Assembly (NCBI GenBank): GCA_044359885.1
Contig: JBIKLI010000313.1
Span: 1 to 5,180 of the forward strand
Origin: CAIOSQ01 sp044359885
GTDB lineage: Bacteria > Pseudomonadota > Alphaproteobacteria > CACIAM-22H2
DNA length: 5,180 nucleotides
Direction of reading: 5' to 3'
Under the pieces are notes generated by a model, which searched no databases, had not been told where the DNA came from, and saw only the letters and a list, made by a program, of their open reading frames with translations. Of the stretch, positions 1-5,180 are shown piece after piece; the stretch's first letter is position 1; the number at the start of each line of letters is the position of its first letter. A program made the position numbers and the translations under genes.

Positions 1-947
1 GGCGCGTGCTGATGGCGAACCAGCCGATCGGTCGGATCGCGGTCGACGCGTGCTTTGCGGCGCTGGCCGCCGATCCCGGCTTCGAACTCTATCTGCTCGC
101 GGAATCGCTCGCCGGGGTCGAGATGCTGGCCGACGGCGCGCGCCGCGCCGGGCTGGCGCCCGGCCGCGCCATCGACGTCCTGCTGGAGGTCGGGTATCCG
201 GGCGGGCGCACGGGATGCCGCGACGTCGAGACGGCGGTCGCGGTCGCCGAGGCCGTCGCGGCGGCGCCGGGTCTGCGTCTGGCGGGCATCGAGAATTTCG
301 AGGGGCTGCTGCCGACCACCGAGGCCGTCGATGCCTTTCTCGACACCTACGCGACCGTCGCCGAGGCGATCGCCGCGCGCGGCCTGCTGCGCAAGGACGG
401 GCCGGTCGTGCTCACCGCTGGCGGCAGCGCCTTCTTCGACCGGGTCGCGCGCCGCCTCGCGCGGATCGACATGCCCGGGCCGGTGCTGCGCGTCATCCGC
501 AGCGGCTGCTACATCACCCATGACGTCATGGGCTACGAGCGGAACTTCCGGCGCATGAAGGCGGCGGGCGAAGTCGGACTGCCAGGCCACGATCTGGCGC
601 CGGCGCTGGAGGTCTGGACCTATGTCCAGTCGCGCCACGACGCGACCAAGGCGATCGTGACGATGGGACGGCGCGACATCGGCACCGACGCGGGCTGGCC
701 GATCCCGACGCTGTGGTTCCGGCCCGGCGCGATGGATGCGCCCCAGGCGCTGCCCGCCGGGCATGCGATCGAGGGAATGAACGACCAGCACAGCCATTTC
801 GTCCTGCCGCCCGGCAGCCCGCTCGCGGTCGGCGACATGGTCGCGTTCGGCATGGGGCATCCCTGCACGACCTTCGACAAATGGGACACGATGATGCTGG
901 TCGGTCCGGGCTACGACGTCGTCGGGGCGCTGCGGACGTTCTTCTGA
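1..947 (+). CDS. PLP-dependent amino-acid deaminase / D-serine dehydratase-like protein, 5'-truncated by the window edge
   Basis: C-terminal part of a fold-type III (alanine-racemase-like) PLP enzyme of the amino-acid deaminase / D-serine dehydratase / D-threonine aldolase group; such enzymes split D- or beta-hydroxy amino acids in the cytoplasm. The frame is open to the left edge (first whole codon at 3-5). The GTG at 6 and ATG at 12 are not credible starts, because they fall in the family's internal R-V-L-M-A-N-Q strand. Visible motifs, numbered from the GTG at 6: EVGYPGGRTG near residues 61-70; RSGCYITHD, the PLP-phosphate-side segment; NDQHSH at 259-264, at the position of the family's S-E-E-H-G-like motif; and HPC at 285-287, matching the His/Cys zinc ligands of D-serine dehydratases. 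Roughly the first 100 residues, including the Schiff-base lysine, lie outside the window. It converges on the GMC oxidoreductase gene with 24 bases between stops. The family call is firm; the substrate is not determined. Confidence 0.88.
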   Translation, partial: RVLMANQPIGRIAVDACFAALAADPGFELYLLAESLAGVEMLADGARRAGLAPGRAIDVLLEVGYPGGRTGCRDVETAVAVAEAVAAAPGLRLAGIENFEGLLPTTEAVDAFLDTYATVAEAIAARGLLRKDGPVVLTAGGSAFFDRVARRLARIDMPGPVLRVIRSGCYITHDVMGYERNFRRMKAAGEVGLPGHDLAPALEVWTYVQSRHDATKAIVTMGRRDIGTDAGWPIPTLWFRPGAMDAPQALPAGHAIEGMNDQHSHFVLPPGSPLAVGDMVAFGMGHPCTTFDKWDTMMLVGPGYDVVGALRTFF

Positions 948-957
948 CGCCGGCATC

Positions 958-972
958 GCGCCTGTGCGGCGC
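958..972. terminator. Short hairpin between the two convergent stops (weak terminator candidate)
   Basis: A 5-bp perfect stem, GCGCC (958-962) with GGCGC (968-972), and a 5-base loop sits between the deaminase stop at 945-947 and the GMC stop at 972-974. It overlaps the end of the GMC stop codon. No T-run follows on either strand, so it does not fit a classic intrinsic terminator. Such stems arise easily by chance in DNA this GC-rich. Confidence 0.2.
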
Positions 973-2684
973 TATAACGCGTGCTTCAGGTGGTCGGCGA
1001 TCTTCTCCGCCATCATGATGATCGGCAGGTTCAGGTTGGCGCAGGGGATGCCGGGCATCAGCGAGGCGTCGCACACCGTCAGGCCGTCGACGCCGATCAC
1101 CGCGCCATCGGGATCGCAGACCGCCAGCCGGTCGTCGCGCCGCCCCATCCGCGCCGTACCCGAGGCGTGCCACACGCCGGTCGTCGCCTGGGCCAGATAG
1201 GCGGCGAGCGCGTCGTCGTCGGCCAGCAGCGCCGCCAGATCGGCGTCGCGCGCGGCAAGCCGGCGCAGCACCGCGTCGCCATGCGTCCCCGTCAGGTCGA
1301 TGTAGCGTGCGAGCGCCTCCAGCAGCAGCGCGTTGCGCCACGAGGGCCGCGCGATCCGCCGCAGCCGGTCGCTCAGATGGACCGGGAAGATCGTCCGCCG
1401 CACGCCGTCCAGCTGCGGCGATGCCAGCACCGCGGCGCAGCGGCGGAAGGCCCCCATCATCCTGGTCATGTCGCGCGGGTCCGAGAGCAGGCGGAAATCG
1501 ACCTCGGGCCCGGTCCCGGGATCGGCCGCGCGCAGCCGCACGGTGCCGCGCGAATGCGACCGGTTCACCCACATCACCAGCGAGCCGATGCGGTGGCCCA
1601 GCGCGTGCCAGGCCGATTGCGCGGCGATGGCGACATGCATGTCGCCCGGCGGCTCGCCCGCGAGCCCCGAGGAGAAGCGGAACATCGTCTGGATGTGATA
1701 GGCGTCGCGCCGCGCGAGGCGGCCCGCGCCCGTCAGCAGGCAGGACAGGTTGGTCGCGGGATGTTCCATCAGGTTGGCGCCGACGCCGGGGCGGTCGGCC
1801 ACCGGGGCGATGCCCAGCGCCCGCAGCGCCGAAGCCTCGCCGATGCCGTTGCGCATCAGCAGGGCCGGGGTGTGGATCGCGCCGCACGCGACGATCGTGC
1901 GCCGCGCCAGCAGGATCCGGCGGCCGCCGTCATGCACGAGTTCGGCTCCCGTCACCCGGCCGCCGTCGAAGATCAGCCGGGTCGCGTGGTGGCGCGGCAG
2001 CAGCATCAGGTTCGGCCGCGCGCGGACGGCGCGGTCGAGATAGCCCGTGGCGGTCGAGACGCGCCGCCAGTCCTCGTCCAGATTGACCGAGGTCGGCATC
2101 ACCCCGTCCGCCCATGGCCCGTTCTGATCGGAGCGGCGTTCATGGCCCATCGCCACGAGCGCGTCGCCGACCGCGCGCGTGAATCCCGACCACTGCGCCG
2201 GCGGCACCCGCCGCACCGGGATCGGCCCCGCGGTCCCGTGGCCGGGGGTCGGCTGGTCCAGATCGCGCTCGGCCTTGCGGAAATAGGGTTCGACGTCGCG
2301 CCAGCGCCAGCCTTCGGCGCCGGCCGCGTGCCAGTCGTCGTAGTCGTTCGGCGCGCCGTAGTTCACGCCGATGCCGTTGATGCTCGAGCCGCCGCCCATG
2401 ACCCGGGCCTGCTCGTAGCGCGCCTGCGGCCGGCGCGCGGGATCGTTGAGATGCGCCGCGCCCAGCGTCGCGCGCAGGCCGGGCCAGGAATATCGGGGAT
2501 TGAAATAGGCCCGGCCCGGATAGCGGCTGGAGATGTCCTCCGGCACCGCTCCGGGCGGCGTGTCGTCGCCCGCCTCTGCCAGCGCCACGACCAGCCCGCT
2601 GCGCTCCGACAGCCTTGCGGCCAGCACGCAGCCGGCGGATCCGCCGCCGAGGATCAGGACGTCGATGGTCTGAGAAGCTGACAT
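972..2684 (-). CDS. GMC-family FAD-dependent oxidoreductase (choline dehydrogenase-like), 570 aa
   Basis: Complete glucose-methanol-choline oxidoreductase, expected to oxidise an alcohol to an aldehyde or ketone using FAD. Length (570 aa) is typical for the family. Domain marks in order: Rossmann FAD-binding GGGSAG at 13-18, with Glu37 (in A-E-A-G) placed to bind the adenosine ribose; GMC signature 1 around 90-112 (RVMGGGSSINGIG at 94-106); signature 2 at 268-282, with Asn279 where the pattern usually has Ser; VGANLMEHP at 301-309; the catalytic His506 in GVWHASGTARMG; and a C-terminal PGIPCANLN segment, where Asn549 is the likely second active-site residue of the His/Asn type. The ATG at 2684-2682 is chosen because the protein then begins a few residues before the FAD-binding strand, and a G-rich Shine-Dalgarno-like run precedes it by about 4 bases. 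No signal peptide or membrane segment is evident. It is divergent from the 2811 gene and convergent with the deaminase. The substrate is unknown; choline is only one possibility, and no choline or betaine genes are visible. Confidence 0.95.
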   Translation of the reverse strand: MSASQTIDVLILGGGSAGCVLAARLSERSGLVVALAEAGDDTPPGAVPEDISSRYPGRAYFNPRYSWPGLRATLGAAHLNDPARRPQARYEQARVMGGGSSINGIGVNYGAPNDYDDWHAAGAEGWRWRDVEPYFRKAERDLDQPTPGHGTAGPIPVRRVPPAQWSGFTRAVGDALVAMGHERRSDQNGPWADGVMPTSVNLDEDWRRVSTATGYLDRAVRARPNLMLLPRHHATRLIFDGGRVTGAELVHDGGRRILLARRTIVACGAIHTPALLMRNGIGEASALRALGIAPVADRPGVGANLMEHPATNLSCLLTGAGRLARRDAYHIQTMFRFSSGLAGEPPGDMHVAIAAQSAWHALGHRIGSLVMWVNRSHSRGTVRLRAADPGTGPEVDFRLLSDPRDMTRMMGAFRRCAAVLASPQLDGVRRTIFPVHLSDRLRRIARPSWRNALLLEALARYIDLTGTHGDAVLRRLAARDADLAALLADDDALAAYLAQATTGVWHASGTARMGRRDDRLAVCDPDGAVIGVDGLTVCDASLMPGIPCANLNLPIIMMAEKIADHLKHAL

Positions 2685-2810
2685 TTACCCCCCGCCTGTC
2701 CAGGGACCCGCGCCGCCCGGGTCCTGAAAGTAGCCGGATCCCCACTGCCCAGACGGCGCCGCCTGATGGATCGTTCGGTTGATGAAAAACAGATTCGAGG
2801 GGCAGGCACC
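2685..2810. promoter_or_regulatory. Divergent intergenic region between the GMC gene and the coiled-coil gene
   Basis: These 126 bases separate two divergent starts, so they should hold promoters for both directions. I found no convincing -35/-10 pair on either strand; a TACTTT on the minus strand lacks a matching -35. The region holds an inverted repeat (2701-2726, listed separately) and the GAGGGG Shine-Dalgarno sequence of the rightward gene at 2797-2802. Its 2771-2796 portion is noticeably more AT-rich than its surroundings, as expected near a promoter. Confidence 0.5.
2701..2726. repeat. Inverted repeat upstream of the GMC start
   Basis: CAGGGACCCG (2701-2710) pairs with CGGGTCCTG (2718-2726), giving nine base pairs with one bulged base and a 7-base loop. 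It ends 16 bases upstream of the GMC start codon, so it could be an operator for a dimeric regulator or a 5'-leader hairpin in the GMC mRNA. No known operator was recognised, and chance formation in GC-rich DNA is possible, though 9 bp is long for chance. Confidence 0.45.
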
Positions 2811-3578
2811 ATGATAACCGTCGAGGATCTTCGCGACAGCCTGAGGCTCCAACTCGGCGCCCTGGTCGAACTCTACGAGCGGGATGCGGCCGGCCGCGGC
2901 CTGCCCCCGGGCGAGAGCGGGCGGCCCCGACCGGCCTCGGCCGGCGCCGTGACCGGTATCGATGCCGCCGCCGCTGCCGATGCCGGCCATGCGGCACGCA
3001 TCGAGGGGAGCCTCGTGGATTTCGACGCCGCGCTCCGCGCCGCTTCCCGCGCCGAGCGGGCGCGCGAGGGAACCCTCGCGGCGGCGCTGGCGGCGCTCGA
3101 ACGCAGCCTGGATCTGCAGCGCCGCGCAGCGGCGGCACGGCGGGAGGTCGAGCGCCGCGTGATCGCGATGCGCGAGACGCGCCGCGCGCCGCTCCCCGGC
3201 CGGCCGGGGACGATCGAGCGAGGGCGTCTCGCCGCGCGCGCGGCCGAGGTCGCGGCGCGCAAGGCCGACCTGGTCGCGAGCCGCCTTCGCGAGCACGCGC
3301 AAGCCGCGGCGCGCTGCGCGACGGCGGCCCTGCTCGCTGCCATTCAGGCCGACCCGTCGCGCGGCAATCCGGGTTTCGATCCGGCGATCGCGCGCGCCGC
3401 CCGCCGCGTCGCCGAGCGCGCCGCCCGCGACGCGGCCATGGCCGCCGCGGCGGCTCGCGATGGCGAGCCTGGTCGGGGCGTGGTTATCCAGTTGACGAGG
3501 GTCGGGCGGGCAGCGGACCATCGTCGTCCGGATGCAGGGGCGCCGACCGGTCGGTCGCCGCGCACCGGGGGGGCGTGA
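2811..3578 (+). CDS. Hypothetical Ala/Arg-rich helical (probable coiled-coil) protein, 255 aa
   Basis: I do not recognise a family. The start at 2811 is chosen because GAGGGG at 2797-2802 lies 8 bases upstream; the in-frame ATG at 2766 has no ribosome-binding site. Codons show strong G/C third-position preference like the neighbouring genes, which supports real coding. The protein opens with an amphipathic helix (residues 1-25), then a Gly/Pro-rich linker (about 28-48). Long charged Ala/Arg/Glu/Leu stretches follow at about 60-122, 134-180 and 190-216, suggesting coiled coil. A single Cys (169), no Trp, no membrane segment and no signal peptide are seen. Residues from about 223 to the end are Gly/Pro/Arg-rich and use less biased codons. 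The next gene's preferred start is 80 bases downstream on the same strand, so co-transcription is possible. A structural, adaptor or DNA-associated role could be imagined, but nothing in the sequence decides it. The composition is extreme enough that a non-coding interpretation cannot be wholly excluded. Confidence 0.68.
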   Translation: MITVEDLRDSLRLQLGALVELYERDAAGRGLPPGESGRPRPASAGAVTGIDAAAAADAGHAARIEGSLVDFDAALRAASRAERAREGTLAAALAALERSLDLQRRAAAARREVERRVIAMRETRRAPLPGRPGTIERGRLAARAAEVAARKADLVASRLREHAQAAARCATAALLAAIQADPSRGNPGFDPAIARAARRVAERAARDAAMAAAAARDGEPGRGVVIQLTRVGRAADHRRPDAGAPTGRSPRTGGA

Positions 3579-3617
3579 GCGCGCCCATCGGTTGTTGTTC
3601 CCGGTCGGACCAGGTCG

Positions 3618-3643
3618 GGCGCCGAACCAACGGCGCCGTTCGG
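3618..3643 (+). promoter_or_regulatory. Two mutually exclusive leader stems upstream of the wHTH-PAS gene
   Basis: Stem A is a perfect 7-bp pairing of GGCGCCG (3618-3624) with CGGCGCC (3631-3637) over the loop AACCAA. Stem B pairs CCGAAC (3622-3627) with GTTCGG (3638-3643). They share 3622-3624, so they cannot form together. Both lie between the upstream stop (3578) and the GGAGG ribosome-binding site (3648-3652). Neither includes the Shine-Dalgarno sequence. The pairing is seen in the sequence; any regulatory role is inference. Confidence 0.3.
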
Positions 3644-3647
3644 GTAC

Positions 3648-3652
3648 GGAGG
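3648..3652 (+). promoter_or_regulatory. Strong Shine-Dalgarno site that sets the start of the wHTH-PAS gene
   Basis: GGAGG lies 6 bases before the ATG at 3659. It favours this start over the in-frame GTG at 3575, which overlaps the preceding stop codon as GTGA and would add 28 residues of unstructured sequence. Confidence 0.75.
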
Positions 3653-3658
3653 CTCGAG

Positions 3659-4720
3659 ATGAGCGACAGGAACCGTTACGTTTCGCCAGTTTCCACCGTC
3701 TCCGGTGTCGGAGAGGACGCCGCCGGGCGCGGTCCGCAGGCGGTCGGCGATCCGCTTGCGCTCGCCGCGGCCCTCGCCATCTGGCCGCCACGAGCGGCCC
3801 GCCGGGATCGCAGCCCGGACGCCCGGCTGTCGGAATTCCTGGCCGCCCATCCCGAATGCCTCGGTGCGATCGCCTCGATCTTCGACCTCCTGTCGGAGGT
3901 CAAGTCGACCCATGGCATGGCCTTGCTGATCGAATTGCGTCAGGCCCTTGCCGAGGGCCGTCGCCCGATCACCTGCGGCGAGGCGCGCGCCTTCCTCAGC
4001 CAGTCCCGGAACCTGTCGGTCGCCGGATCGAAGAAGATCATGCGTCGCCTCGTCGAACTGGGCCTCACCGTACCGGTCCCCAATCCCTGCATCGACAAGG
4101 TCGTCGACCTTCACGCCAGCCCGCGGCTCGTCCAGGTCATCCCGGTTCTCGGCAAGCCCTACCACCTGTTCCGCAACAGCCGCGACGGCACCCTGGCGCG
4201 AAAGCGGTTCGATACTGCTTGGCTATCGCGGCGCCTTGCATCCCCGGAAAATCGGCGCCTTGCGGAATGGGTCGCTCTTTGGGAACAGCATCGCCCTGGG
4301 CCCGGCAGCGTCCCGAACTCTCTTGTGCCGTTCTTTGCATCGCCATTGGCCAGGCAGAACTCGCCGGCGATCACCGCGATTGTCAGCGTCGAAGCAGAGA
4401 AAGCCGGAGATTTCGAATTCCTGGCGGTTGATGGCCCAGCTTTGCAAGACCCGCCGTTCGAAAAGTCAGCGAGAAAGCGCTTTTTGCGCTGCTTCAGCTA
4501 TCCGGCGCTGGCTCACGCCCTCAAGGCGGATTTCCTTGAAGCAAAGATCTTGGCGCAGCCTATGTTTCACCATCTCAAAGGTGATATTCGTGGGCATAGG
4601 CACGATTACTACAGGCTTATACTGCCGATATCGACTAGGCGTGGCGAAGTAGACTGCCTGCTCATTGTCTCGGAGCTTTCGAGCGAGCGTCTGACGGCGA
4701 AGCCGCCAATCAAGAAATGA
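3659..4720 (+). CDS. Probable winged-helix / PAS_5-domain regulatory protein, 353 aa
   Basis: Two parts can be seen. Residues about 55-155 look like a winged helix: a helical lead-in (LSEFLAAHPECLGAI), a helix after ITCGEA (about 104-115), then SVAGSKKIMRRLVELGL (120-136) in the place of a recognition helix, followed by a two-strand wing (PNPCIDKVVDLHASPRL, 141-157), reminiscent of MarR-type regulators. Residues about 202-340 fit a PAS_5 domain: a Trp-x(10)-Pro lead (Trp208, Pro219), DFEFLAVDGPAL as core strands (251-262), and a terminal YYRLILPIS...VDCLLIVSEL (317-340), which closely parallels the convergent neighbour. This suggests a cytoplasmic one-component sensor-regulator that binds DNA through the N-terminal part and senses through PAS; the ligand is unknown. 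G+C falls from about 70% before 4200 to about 43-60% over much of the rest, near the domain boundary. The frame stays open throughout, so it is not an obvious pseudogene. The PAS assignment is firmer than the winged helix. Confidence 0.78.
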   Translation: MSDRNRYVSPVSTVSGVGEDAAGRGPQAVGDPLALAAALAIWPPRAARRDRSPDARLSEFLAAHPECLGAIASIFDLLSEVKSTHGMALLIELRQALAEGRRPITCGEARAFLSQSRNLSVAGSKKIMRRLVELGLTVPVPNPCIDKVVDLHASPRLVQVIPVLGKPYHLFRNSRDGTLARKRFDTAWLSRRLASPENRRLAEWVALWEQHRPGPGSVPNSLVPFFASPLARQNSPAITAIVSVEAEKAGDFEFLAVDGPALQDPPFEKSARKRFLRCFSYPALAHALKADFLEAKILAQPMFHHLKGDIRGHRHDYYRLILPISTRRGEVDCLLIVSELSSERLTAKPPIKK

Positions 4721-4729
4721 ACATATTTT

Positions 4730-5180
4730 TCAGTATCGTGTGGCTACCGGCTGGCTGTTCCAGAATGCGCATGCATTTTCAAATGTCTCTGTGATCGAAA
4801 TCGCGAGAAGCATATCGACGTTCTTGTTGTCCGACGAAAGAGGCATCATCAGGCGCTTGTACCTGTGTGGAACATCTTCCGAGTTCCAGAGTATTCGATG
4901 TGCGATTGGTTGACGTGCTCCAACGCATTCCATGTAGGTGGCAAACAGCATCTGGCGATACTTGTCTGGATGCACGGTGTCGAGTGTCTGGCCGGTTGCG
5001 TCGAATTTGATCCAGTCGACAATGTTCGTCCCGCACACGCGATAACGAAAATGTGGATAGCTGGGAAGCACGTCGATCAGCACCACTTTTGATAGCACCT
5101 TGACAAGGTCGGCGGGACTAAGATCTGCACGTGCCGGCATCGATTTCGCTGCGCGCTTAATGTGCCAATAGACCAGTGCT
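4730..5180 (-). CDS. PAS_5-domain (DUF1457-type) protein, 5' end beyond the window
   Basis: A PAS_5 domain protein of the kind common in Alphaproteobacteria, probably a small cytoplasmic sensor of unknown ligand. An ATG exists at 5140-5138, but the frame stays open to the right edge and encodes YWHIKRAAKS directly before MPARADLSPADL. That Trp-x-x-Lys-Arg...Pro-x-Arg-x-Asp lead is the typical opening of PAS_5 domains, so the ATG is internal and the true start lies outside. Core marks, numbered from that ATG: VLIDVL (21-26), the strand FRYRVCGTNIV (32-42), DATGQTLDTVHP (48-59), and the closing YKRLMMPLSSDNKNVDMLLAISI (93-115). A short tail follows the domain and no output domain is seen. Codon choice is weakly biased and G+C is about 51%, unlike the genes left of 4200. 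It is convergent with the wHTH-PAS gene, 9 bases between stops, and shares its domain type. No terminator was recognised in the gap. Confidence 0.85.
   Translation of the reverse strand, partial: ALVYWHIKRAAKSMPARADLSPADLVKVLSKVVLIDVLPSYPHFRYRVCGTNIVDWIKFDATGQTLDTVHPDKYRQMLFATYMECVGARQPIAHRILWNSEDVPHRYKRLMMPLSSDNKNVDMLLAISITETFENACAFWNSQPVATRY

Noticed and set aside
526..1887. Minus-strand open frame spanning the deaminase end and much of the GMC gene
   Set aside because: It is in a different frame from the GMC protein, is Arg/Pro-rich, and crosses two well-supported genes; it is a composition artefact.
981..2681. Long open frame on the + strand opposite the GMC gene (about 566 codons)
   Set aside because: It is the antisense shadow of a clearly recognised GMC oxidoreductase; its product is Arg/Ala/His-rich with no family motif. 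High GC makes such open antisense frames common.
2685..2800. Possible small peptide gene just upstream of the GMC gene (minus strand, Gly/Trp-rich C-terminus, TAA directly abutting the GMC ATG)
   Set aside because: The C-terminus looked like a precursor peptide next to an oxidoreductase, but no ATG or GTG with a ribosome-binding site is present in this frame within the region. The segment reads better as intergenic DNA.
3575..3658. GTG start at 3575 for the wHTH-PAS gene, overlapping the previous stop as GTGA
   Set aside because: Translational coupling is possible, but the added 28 residues look non-globular, the segment contains competing stems, and the ATG at 3659 has a clear GGAGG at ideal spacing.
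2685..3791. Long minus-strand open frame opposite the coiled-coil gene, ending just before the GMC start
   Set aside because: Its product is Arg/Gly/Pro-rich with no coherent fold or motif, and it also runs into the well-supported wHTH-PAS gene. The + strand frame has a ribosome-binding site and host-like codon bias.
4693..4730. Hairpin near the end of the wHTH-PAS gene (4693-4707) followed by a T-run at 4726-4730 as a terminator
   Set aside because: The stem is short with a mismatch on the + strand, lies inside the coding region, and is separated from the T-run by 18 bases. On the minus strand no T-run follows it.

Overview
The window reads as a piece of a high-GC alphaproteobacterial chromosome. 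The left 4.1 kb is very GC-rich with strong G/C third-position bias; one 60-base line near 3421-3480 is about 85% G+C. Two proteins at the right end match the PAS_5 (DUF1457-type) domain pattern, which is largely alphaproteobacterial. A sphingomonad or rhodospirillal relative is plausible, but this is inference. No RNA genes, CRISPR arrays, insertion sequences or phage genes were seen.

Layout. (1) Positions 1-947, + strand: 3' part of a PLP-dependent amino-acid deaminase / D-serine dehydratase-like gene whose start and Schiff-base lysine region lie left of the window. (2) Positions 972-2684, - strand: a complete GMC-family FAD oxidoreductase (choline dehydrogenase-like), convergent with gene 1 across 24 bases. 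(3) Positions 2685-2810: a divergent intergenic region with a strong inverted repeat next to the GMC start. (4) Positions 2811-3578, + strand: an Ala/Arg-rich, largely helical protein of unknown function. (5) Positions 3659-4720, + strand: a protein with a probable N-terminal winged-helix domain and a C-terminal PAS_5-like sensor domain. (6) Positions 4730-5180, - strand: a second PAS_5 protein, convergent with gene 5 across 9 bases and running off the right edge.

The left half looks like ordinary catabolic metabolism: a deaminase and an alcohol dehydrogenase/oxidase of unknown substrate. The right half is the less ordinary part. Two genes with related PAS_5 domains lie tail to tail. G+C falls from roughly 70% to about 50% within the first of them, close to the boundary between its two domains, and stays low through the second. 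A small sensing/regulatory locus is a reasonable guess, with the coiled-coil protein perhaps co-transcribed with the winged-helix/PAS protein. Ligand, target and phenotype cannot be read from the sequence.
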